A DNA stretch of 64,000 nt. Origin: Eumeta japonica. Lineage: Eukaryota; Arthropoda; Insecta; Lepidoptera; Psychidae. The notes under the pieces were generated by a model that saw nothing but the letters and a program-made list of their open reading frames with translations, was not told where the DNA came from and ran no database searches. The stretch lies in contig BGZK01000900.1 of NCBI GenBank assembly GCA_005406025.1, positions 1 to 64,000 of the forward strand. The letters run 5' to 3'. Position 1 is the first letter of the stretch; the number at the start of each line of letters is the position of its first letter. A program made the translations under genes and the position numbers. Below, one piece after another: positions 25,038 to 33,894 of the stretch.

Positions 25038-26561
25038 TCCATACTAATATTATAAATGCGAAAGTAACTCTGTCTGTCTGTCTGTTACTCTTTCACGCCT
25101 AAACGGCTGAACGGATTTTGATGACATTTGGTATGGTGATAGATGATAACCTAGAAATGGTCATAGGCTATAAATAATCACGCCATCGTTCTTAGGGGGT
25201 AGGCAGTAGGCAGATAACTAAATTGAGTTAGTGATTTTTAGTCGTTTTTGTTGGGACTTTTGCTCTTTCACGTCTAAACGGCTGAACGGATTTTGATGAA
25301 ATTTAGTAAGGTAATAGATGGTTACCTAAAAACGGATATAAGATCAAAATGATCACGTCATCGTACTTAGGGGGTAGGAAGTAGGCAGAAAACTGAATTG
25401 AGTTAGTGATTTTTTTATGGTTTTTGCTGGGAGTTTTGCTCTATCATGCCTAAACGGCTGAACGGATTTTGATGAAATTTAGTTAGGTGATAGATAGTAA
25501 CCTAGAAAAGGATATGGGCTATTAATATTCATGCTATCGTACTTAAGGCGTAGGCAGTAGGCAGAAAACTAATTAAGATAGTGATTTTTAATCGTTTGTT
25601 TTAAAAGTTTACCTCATTCACGCCTTAACGTCTGAACGGATTTTATAAGACTTGGTTAATTTGAAGATAGGATCCTAGGCACGGACACAGGCTACTTTTT
25701 ACGGCGGGAAAATACCTCATTCCCGCGGAAATCTAGCGTGATCGTGTCAAGAAGCGCATGACGCCATAGCTACTGAAATGATTTTGATGTTTTTTTTTTA
25801 AACTGAGTGTTACTAAGACTTCAAGTTAGTATTTGATCACTTTTCTAACTTAGAGGGTAGGTAGGCGCCATAATTTAGGGAATTTATGATAAAATTTTGA
25901 TGCAACTGTCTTTATTTAACAGTTTTACTTGGATCGAAACTTAGCGACATTCCATCACACTACTTAACTTATAGGGTTGGAAGGTACCAAAATTCAGACC
26001 ACTTTAGCATTCATTTTCGCATTCGATCATTTCGAAAATCGCATTCGCTATGACGATAAATAAAGCTCAGGGCAAACATTAAAAGTAGCCGGCATTAATT
26101 TAGAAAAGAGTTGTTTTTCTCACGGACAATTATACGTGGCTTGCTCACGTGTTTCAAGTCCACAGAATCTCCATGTGTTGGCCAGAGAGGGAAAACAAAG
26201 AACATAGTTTACAAAATGTACTACAGTAATAAGGCCTCTTATTTTTAGCTTCCTACATTATTATACTACTTACATTAAGTTAGTACTTCCTACGCAGACG
26301 ATGTTGCGGATGTCACACTGTCTAACATCGGGGGTTGGCAGGTAGGTAGTTAGTAGTATTTTAAACCGATTTACATTATTTACTTTTTATATTTACTAAG
26401 GAAACATTCGGAGCTATCCATTATGTGCTTAGGTTGCTTTTGAACAAATTTTGATGTGAAGTTGAGGACCGGACCACGATAGTGGGACATTGTTGCAGGG
26501 GGACTTACAGCCGGGAGAAAACAAAAAAATTTATGCGGACGAAGTCGCGGGTAAAAGCTAG
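25038..26561 (+). mobile_element. Non-autonomous Helitron, 1524 bases
   Basis: The 5' end TCCATACTAATATTATAAAT and the 3' end with 'gcggacgaagtcgcgggtaa' followed by AGCTAG are those of the common lepidopteran Helitrons. It sits between A (25037) and T (26562), the expected AT target. The right inverted-repeat arm at 28180-28292 keeps the uninterrupted target (as reverse complement gtttta joined to ttgaa), which confirms both boundaries. Inside are about four diverged copies of a module containing 'cggctgaacggattttgatg' at roughly 175-base spacing (about 25100, 25275, 25450, 25625). A helicase remnant lies at 26047-26240. Confidence 0.92.
26047..26240 (+). pseudogene. Remnant of Helitron helicase C-terminus
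   Basis: Reading the plus strand gives AMTINKAQG, then one frameshift, then QTLKVAGINLE, GQLYVACSRVSSPQNLHVL and VYKMYYSNKAS. This is the C-terminal end of the Pif1-like helicase in autonomous Helitrons, where 'LYVACSRV' is a conserved motif. Upstream helicase and Rep motifs are absent. The non-autonomous copy therefore came from an internally deleted autonomous element rather than from unrelated captured DNA. Confidence 0.85.
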
Positions 26562-26761
26562 TTGAAAATAATTATGTGAATAATGCACTAAACGCTAATA
26601 AATAATTAGGTAGACCTTAGGCACCAATCAACACCACACTCCTCATTGATCTAGGGCATTGATCAAATAAAAAAATAAAATCGTGGGGCGCTTGAAATTT
26701 TCATAAATAATCAACCGCTCATAAAATAAATGCCATTTAGTCAGTTTATGATACTATAATT

Positions 26762-26820
26762 AAAACCATCAGTTTTATTCATATAATAATATTTATCATA
26801 TGAATAAAATTGATGGTTTT
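26762..26820. repeat. 23-base inverted repeat, 22 of 23 paired
   Basis: Arms 26762-26784 and 26798-26820 match as reverse complements except at one position, around a 13-base AT-rich loop. It lies within the 3' non-coding part of the hAT-containing block. Confidence 0.85.
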
Positions 26821-26879
26821 TACTACCTACTACATTCATAACATTCTGAAGTCGAATGGACTTAGAACACAAGTTCTGT

Positions 26880-27725
26880 TGGTGGATAATGCAATGAAGG
26901 ACTAATTAAATCATCTTTTTGAACATTTAATTCAGTTGCTTTTTCATTCAAAATTACGATGAAACCTTTACGTATGCCGACCATAGGTACACCATCTGTG
27001 CATTCTCCAACTAATTTTGACCATGGCAAGCCAAAACTTATGAATACCTTTTGAACTTCATTAAAAATGTCTTCTATAGTAGTTCCTTTTAGCGGTTTAA
27101 CGCAAGAAATTCCTCAATGACAGTGAACTCTATCAACACCTCGAATAATATAAACAGTTGAGCTGTGTCAGACAAATCAGTGCTCTCGCCTAATGCTATG
27201 GAAAATGACTTAAAACCAGCCATACGGTCAGTCGATATTGTTTTTATATCATTAGCCATAATTTCTATACGTCGGTCAACAGTTCGTCTTGACAAAATAT
27301 TTTTTTCAAATTCATTTTTATTTTCAGGACATAAATCACTGCGAACTTTTAATATACACTCCTTGATAAATTCTCCTTCGGCAAATGGTTTTAATGACTT
27401 TGCCAATTTAGAAGTAACTATAAAACTAGCTTTCATAACATTTTAAAGTTGTGTTCTTTATTTATGAAACATTTGCTGTTTCTCTAAATTTGCGATAAGG
27501 TTCTGAATTTTGTTTTTTCTTATTTGTCCTGTTAGTGAGTGCAGCATAGGATGCTTAGTTAAGTAATGCCTCTTTATATTGAATTCTTTCATCACTGAAA
27601 TGGATTCATTACACAGCAAACAAATAGGTTTACCATTGTGCAAGATAAAAAAGAATTCTTCAGTCCATTTTTGTTGAAACTGGCGTCTCTCTGCATCTAT
27701 TTTTAATTTTTTTTCTACCAGACAT
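26880..27725 (-). pseudogene. Decayed hAT transposase with BED-type zinc finger (GTF2IRD2/ZBED-like)
   Basis: Minus-strand frames give, in order, KLKIDAERRQFQQKWTEEFF, a BED-like finger with ICLLCNES and NIKRHYLTKHP, then FAEGEFIKECILKVRSDLCP, SRRTVDRRIEIMANDI, FSIALGESTDLSDTAQLFI, and after a frameshift KGTTIEDIFNEVQKVF and VGECTDGVPMVGIRKGF. This order and these motifs match hAT-type transposases of the group that also gave rise to vertebrate GTF2IRD2 and ZBED5-like genes. The D of 'ESTDLSDTAQL' and the 'TDG' segment correspond to catalytic-core positions. The copy is broken: the ATG near 27725 is out of frame with the finger, at least one frameshift separates the core, and the C-terminal dimerisation region is missing. 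Confidence 0.8.
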
Positions 27726-28277
27726 CATTTTTGTTTACTTTTCGTTCGATAAACTTAATAACAAAATATAATTAATAAGAACTCAAAATACTCACAAAGT
27801 CACAAAGCAAATTGACGGCACTAGCAATTCTCTAGGATATCGCTCGACGAAGTTATCACCTCGGTAGCTCAAATAGAACTGAACTAAAGTTCGAGCCATC
27901 CATCCGCTTATATAGGCAAAATGAAGGAATGATCTAGAATCGTCTAGAAGCAATGATATTTTGTTGCGCTGCTAGTGAAGCGGCAAATGTCAAAGGTTTT
28001 GACGTTTGCCACCTGACTCTTTGATGATCGCTGCCACTCGGCTTGCTCGCTCACTTGATTCTGTGAGTATGAGTAAGTTGTGTAATATATTTTTTATTAG
28101 GTTTTTCAATATATCTCGCGGGACGGATCAAATCTTACAGCGGGTCGGATGCAGCCCGCGGGCCGGTTGTTGCCAACATATGCCCTAGATCGATGAAGAG
28201 AATGGTGTGTTGATTGCTATTCTAAGTCTACCTAATTATTTATTATCATTTCATACATTATTCACATAATTATATTC

Positions 28278-28637
28278 AATAAAACCGTTTAACTTAAAAA
28301 TTCCTTTTTAATCATTTTATTTTCAAGTTTTTGGTTGTGGAAAAAATATGTAATCCGCTATTTTGTTGGTGGCCATATTGGACTTTTATTTTTTTTCAAT
28401 GTGTACATTATTCTACTAGTCAAGCTCTTTCATTTGATATCCATATTGAAGGAGTTGTGAAAAATCCGCCATTTTGTGGCGGGCGCTAACTTGGTGCTAC
28501 AATGATACTGAATTTAGAAAATTGTATTGTTATCAAAATTAAAGGCGTGTGCCAAATTTCAGGTCAATCGGTCGATGGGAAGGAGCTGAAAATTTGACCC
28601 AAAAAAACAAGCAGGGAAACTAAATAAAACCGTTTAA
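28278..28637. repeat. Segment bounded by a 15-base direct repeat
   Basis: AATAAAACCGTTTAA occurs at 28278-28292 and again at 28623-28637, the second at the edge of the resumed mariner sequence. The 330 bases between carry motifs such as 'ccgccattttgtggcggg' near 28468 and 'aatttcaggtcaatcggtcg' near 28555, without coding sequence. The repeat length would fit a retroposon target duplication. Confidence 0.5.
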
Positions 28638-29227
28638 AAACTACACCCTTTCTGTTGATTATTCCGGACGTTTTTTCTCTACTTGCATCTGTTGAGCTTG
28701 TTTGCCTTTTATCCATGATCTTTTTTGGACTTTCTTGTCGTAGGTAATCCATTTTTCATCACCAATAATCAATCTTTTCAAAAACTGTTCGGTTTCATTA
28801 CGTTTCAATAGAGAATTGCAAATGAGTACATGTTCATTAGATTTCTTTCAGTAAGCTCGTGTGGGACCCTAGGTATCTAGCTTTTTTACATGAATCAAAA
28901 CTGTTCTATGATCAATCCCCAGCTTTTCAGAATATAGTAAGAACTAATTGCCAATCTTACTCTACTTCTTCCAAAATGGCATCGATTTTATGCGTAACAG
29001 TTTGATCACAGCGAGGTTCACCTTTGACACCAAAATTACCAAACTGCAAACGCTTGAACGAGTTTTGTGCTACTCTTATCGACAATGCATTAGGTCTATA
29101 AACATCAAAAATTTTTTTCGCGGATTGTGTCGCATTGATTCCTTTTTTTTTTTGTGATAAAATTTCATAATTTTCGAATTTCTACATTTAAATTCACTTA
29201 TTTTGGACAGAAAAACAAAATTATTTT

Positions 29228-29430
29228 TTGACGTGACAACGTCTTATAAATTGGTTTGCCGGGTGACACTTCAAGAAACTGCGTTACGCTCCGCTCACGT
29301 TATGCGCTCACAATGAGAGCGAGTGAGAGGCACGCGATCCCTTCCACTCAGGCATGGTTAGCCCGCCTAAGAGCGAGAGACAGACATAAAAGTGAAAGGC
29401 ACGCGTCCCTTCCACTCAGATAGGAACAAG
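29228..29430. repeat. CG-rich repeat cassette with internal duplication
   Basis: This begins with 'tgacgtgacaacgtcttat' and is rich in CG dinucleotides, unlike its surroundings. Two similar units, 'aggcacgcgatcccttccac' (about 29331) and 'aggcacgcgtcccttccac' (about 29397), lie about 66 bases apart. It probably is a dispersed repeat abutting and truncating the mariner. Confidence 0.5.
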
Positions 29431-29555
29431 TTAAGTTGTAGTAAACGCTGTTTCATTGTACGCAAATGTATTGCAAGTTATTGTATGTATATTTGTATAT
29501 AAATACGTATGTATGTAAAGGTAAAATAAAATTTTGTTAATATGAAATTCAGTGC

Positions 29556-29618
29556 GAGATTCTTTGTATAAATTAATGTTTTAAATATAATTCTTTGTAT
29601 AAATAAATGTTTTAAATT
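29556..29618. repeat. Short tandem duplication
   Basis: Two adjacent copies of a 29-base unit around 'ttctttgtataaat(t/a)aatg' lie at about 29560-29588 and 29590-29618, differing at few positions. Confidence 0.7.
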
Positions 29619-30173
29619 GTTACTATTATTTCATCCTTCTTCCTACTATACGAATGAATATTCACATTAAAATGATTTTACCACTCAAAGTCGTTGTCAC
29701 GTAAAACTTTCGCCCATATACCGACTTTACAGGCAACCAATTTTTTTACTAATAAAATATGGAAAAACATTTTCCCCAATCTAATACGTATAGGAAGCAT
29801 ATTCTCAACAAGGTATAGTATAAGCTATTGCATTCACTCTTATCAATTTTTTTGTCTTATGGCAGTTTCAGTAATCATAGGACTAGGGCACAAAGTACAT
29901 TTGTAGACTAGGGTTTAAATATGACAAGTGTTACAATATTTTTAATGTATTTCTAATATTGAAGCATCATGTAATATATAAATTCTTCATTATTAACATA
30001 GTGGAGCAAATTTGGAATCTGTCGTAGTATACAGTATTCTACTAGCCATGCCCTTGCATTTTATACACCCATATTTAGGGGGTCACTAGAATTTGTGAAT
30101 GTAATAAAATACATAATATTGTGAAATTTTGTTTCGTTTTATTGGTTTTAATATTATTTATCGTGAATTCAAC

Positions 30174-30488
30174 ATGATGTCAACTAAGAGCTCATTAAAT
30201 TTCCAGTATTTAAAAAATGCTTTCCTAAAAGATTACATCACACTGGCAATCGGAATATCATTGAATAGAAGTAAGAAACTGATTTGATTGAAATGGTTTG
30301 AGGAAGATCAACTTTCATGTTTGTCAGCGAATGGATTGAATATCTTAGTAATTTTATTACAATAAATTCTTTTTTAAATATTTTTGGCTTCACTTACAAA
30401 TATGAATTTCATTTTTACAGAAACCGATTCAGTAGATGATGAAAGCCAATCACATGAAAATGATTCTGGAGGTGATATTGATCAATAA
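30174..30488 (+). CDS. Possible two-exon small protein, about 56 residues (unrecognised)
   Basis: ATG at 30174 opens MMSTKSSLNFQYLKNAFLKD and continues YITLAIGISLNR to a GTAAGA donor at about 30272. After an intron of about 150 bases ending in tttttacag (30420), the frame resumes in phase with TDSVDDESQSHENDSGGDID and stops at about 30486-30488, followed at once by an AATAAA-type signal. A hydrophobic stretch (YITLAIGISL) sits before an acidic tail. I do not recognise the family. It could be a real small gene, the last exons of a larger one, or chance in AT-rich DNA; the matching splice phase and adjacent poly(A) signal are the only support. Confidence 0.25.
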
Positions 30489-33400
30489 AAGAAAATAATA
30501 ACAAATATAGATATAAAAGTACATTAATTTTGAAATACATAATTATTTTTATTTATGAAATTCATAATTTGCTTTGAGCAAATGAAATATACAAATGAGA
30601 ATTTCAATTATATTCTTTGCATTATTATTGTACTGATATTTATTATTTTTGTAATGGGCCTTTCTTCTCCATGTTCCATTTAAGAGTAGTAAATCTTTTT
30701 TTTACATATAATTATACCAGTGTTTATATGCATTTTATATTATTTTATACAGATTATATGGAATAAATAGTGCATATGTGTGCTCACACTGTAGGTATAA
30801 AATCCGGTCTGTCGGGATTTTACAACGAGAGGAAGCGTCTGTTTTGCTATTATTTTTCAATAAATAATAGTCTATTTTAAATTATCCACATGATAGTAGC
30901 TTTGCAAATATACTTTTGTAGTAGGCCTGATTTTTATATACCCGTTACCCTTAAGCGTCTCCATACACCGCCGACGCGTTTAGTGTCTATCTCGTGATTG
31001 ACTAAAATTTAGTTTGTTAAAAACTTGCTGTCCGCTGGCACTATTTAATTTCTGTATCATAGTTTGATGAGCTTTATGTTTATTTATCTTGATTTTTTCT
31101 CATTTATGATCATCCAATTTAGACTATAACCTGAACAACTGATATAATCTACATTGTTACAGTCTTTCGAGTTTGCCGCAGGAATATAACTTTCCATGGT
31201 AAAAGAAAAGTAAAAAAGTTGAGCCATTTGTGATTTATCATGTTGTTTAATTTGTTGTTGAGAACTACACCGTAGCAACAATGTACATATGAGATAATGC
31301 TATAGAGCAATATTAAAAAAGAAATCATGTTTGTGAGAACATACCTATATAGATAAACCTGAAAAGCACAAATTTATTGAATTGCGAATTTACATCGAAA
31401 TATTTAAGGTCATCTTTGAGAAACTAATGTGTAAATTTATATATACAAAAATTACTCAAAGTAATAATGATTTATTTGATATCATAGGTTTTAATAATTT
31501 ATTTTAAAGTTTGATTTTAAATAGAAATATTAGAAATATCTGAACATATTGGGCCTCACCGTGTTATTTATAATTATTTGCATATTTTTTGTCGTTTTAG
31601 CCCAATTAACGAAAATAATTAGGTTTTGTTGCTGCTGTCAATAATACAACCATGTTTAATTGAAACATATTTCAATTTTGTCAGTTATTACAAATTAAGT
31701 AAGCAAACAATATTGCAGAACAATTTAAGTTGAATTTTTATATAATAAAAAATTGTAATGGCAACACTTTTTACTTCTGCAATTTTATCTAAAATTTTAG
31801 ATGAACTAATCCAAATTATGCAGCCATTCAGGAATTATTTATTTATATCAGTAAAATTCTAGATTAATCCCTATGAAAACTTTCATTGTAAACTGCCTTT
31901 TTATTTGTAGGAGTAACATTCAATACCATGTCCTGACGCTACTGTCGCTGAAAAAATCCAAACATTGGATCCAAAATTATGGAATTGTCAAACGGCAGCA
32001 GAGTGGTGTGGTGAAATCAATTAAACTATCAAACATCAAAATTTATAAGTTTACAGAAGTCAACGGTAATATCTTTGCCTCTTAATCCCAAAACTAGGGA
32101 TCGGACAGTAACTACACAAATGTTGAACAACTGGAATATATTCAAAATTCAACAAATTTGAAACAACTGGAATATATTCAAAATTCAAGGAACTCTGGAA
32201 ATTGCATGTTTTCTGCCAAGTCATATTTTGTTATCTACACTACACTAGCAGGCCAGCTGACAACTACAAGAGCTGTGAAGAAAAAATGTCTTCTGATATT
32301 CTGGCAAATACGAAGTGGTTGCCTAGATTCTACGAATTAGTAAATTCTACACAGGAGAAAAACGATTTATTGATATTCCAAAGTGGAACCAGGAATAAAG
32401 AGCTGGACAGGAATGGAAGTTATAACATATTTTAATGTTTTACGATGTTATATCAATGACCTATTTTTAAAACGATTCAATTAAAAAAAAATTTGAACTT
32501 TTCAAAATTGACATTTTTTGTAAAAAATACATTCAAAAGGAAGTTGTAGAAGAGATACTTAATATCTTACTTAAAAAAAATATATGCACTTAGATCTCAT
32601 GATTTCATAGTACTTAAGTTATAGTAGAGTCAGTTTAGCTAGTAATGATAAAACGAAGTGAAGCCAGAGCAAGAATAAAATGATGTGCAAATAGTGCTAG
32701 TGAATAGCGAAACTTTGTTGTAAAATTTAATACAACATTAGTGTATGGTATAAGTCAATGTCCATAATTTATCCCAATATTTGCTTGGAAAAATGATTTA
32801 CCATAAAACACATTTTAAGGTTTACTGGTTTATTTTACCTTTGCTAGTTATACATTGGTAAAAATATTACTGCTATGAAATAGTTTATTGACTTAGCATT
32901 TGGTATTACAACAATAATAATTCACGCAAACTGGTTACAGAGCACACGCATACTGTAATATTTTTGATTTGACAGTGACACAAATACATTAGTGACAGCG
33001 ACTAAACCTGAATCACATGGTTCTAAACAAAATAAAATATGAAAAAAAAATAATTAAACATCCTTCTGAAAAATGAATTACATATTAGTAGTATTTCTTC
33101 TTACATGTCTAAGAATATTACCTAAAATATTTATTATACCCCTCATGTCCAGCTGTCCATGAACAATATTTGGTTGCCCAATGTTCGCCATTATCAGTGC
33201 ACCTCGGATATTGGAATTGAACTGTGCTTTGTAATGTATAATTTATTATATATTCGCCCATACCCAAACAACACCAGTAGTATAATAAAAATTATTCGAA
33301 TCAAATCTAATAAGATATCTAAGAAAAAGTTTACCTGGACATGATCGAGAATATATATACATATATATTTTTAATACAAATTGGAACATCTAATGTTGTT

Positions 33401-33894
33401 CAGAAACAGAAACAAAGTCAAATTGTTGGTAAAACTAGCCTTATTATATTAATACCAAAGCAAGTTTAACTTTTTAAAGGCCACAACAATTTATGTAATA
33501 TGTTGATAAATAAATGGGTGTTTACCCTCTAAGTGGGTAACCGATAAGAGATAATGTTTGTGAAATATTTTTCATGGAAAAACACCCAATCTACCATTGC
33601 TGAATTGCTAAATATAACCAAGTATTATTAGTTACAATAAGTTAAACCACACTAATATATGTATACACGGTCTTAATAATAAGCGTTAAGCGTGAAGAAT
33701 TACCAGCTGCATCTGAAAATAAATTTCACAATGAGCTGCAGTTGTGGTCGTGCCCTGAATGTATTTAGCTCTACAAATTACAGTATCAGATCATACAATT
33801 AAAAGTAAAGAAAAGATATATAAATTGTAATATGAAAGATAGATTAATAATGTAGATTGGGTGAGACAAAATGGGTAATTGTTGTAGGGAGGAA
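30489..33894. other. Intergenic DNA and probable Uev1A 3' untranslated region
   Basis: No gene is supported. A 27-base unit is tandemly duplicated at 32126-32152 and 32162-32188. The surrounding 31910-32440 has GC-richer pieces with open frames in several phases but no recognisable protein. The Uev1A transcript (minus strand) must extend left from 33895. A minus-strand poly(A) signal may be the TTTATT near 33130. Confidence 0.4.
32126..32188. repeat. Tandem duplication of a 27-base unit
   Basis: Two exact copies of the unit beginning 'aacaactggaatatattc' lie at 32126-32152 and 32162-32188, a 36-base period. Confidence 0.85.

Larger units (their letters stand above)
26562..28292. mobile_element. 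hAT-containing block with long inverted-repeat arms
   Basis: The left arm (26562-26659) and right arm (28180-28292) are imperfect reverse complements: both contain 'ataattatgtgaataatg', 'taaataattaggtagac', 'caatcaacac' and 'gatctagggcat' in the same order. The left arm continues for at least 13 bases on the other side of the Helitron (25025-25037). Between the arms are a decayed hAT transposase (minus strand) and a GC-rich 'gcccgcgggccgg' end typical of some hAT elements near 28154. The block lies within the mariner, between its GVVF and HYDNARPH codons. Whether the arms are the hAT's own ends or an older foldback element is not settled. Confidence 0.6.
24116..29227 (-). mobile_element. Mariner copy broken by nested insertions
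   Basis: Minus-strand mariner sequence occurs in four separated pieces: about 24116-24204 (end motif aaggtcggggaaaaag), 24611-24671, 24800-25009 and 28627-29227. The last two join logically. The N-terminal part at 28627-29227 includes KKIFDVYRPNALSIRVAQ, GIDHRTVLIHVKKL and GDEKWITYDK and runs to INRKGVVF. The part at 24800-25000 resumes with HYDNARPH and ends with YNPDLTPSDF. A related copy at 61697-62470 is contiguous across the first three pieces and serves as the guide. The gaps are filled by a 390-base unknown piece, a palindromic MITE and a 3.6-kb block. Many stops are present. The outer right end appears lost. Confidence 0.75.

Noticed and set aside
25080..25700. CRISPR-like array
   Set aside because: Repeats are about 175 bases apart, diverged, and lie within a eukaryotic Helitron.
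26880..27725. Domesticated host gene of the GTF2IRD2/ZBED type
   Set aside because: Frameshifts, an out-of-frame start and loss of the C-terminal half show a decayed transposon, not a kept gene.
31910..32440. Overlapping plus-strand frames that looked like a processed pseudogene
   Set aside because: No stretch matches a protein family I know, and part is explained by a 27-base tandem duplication.
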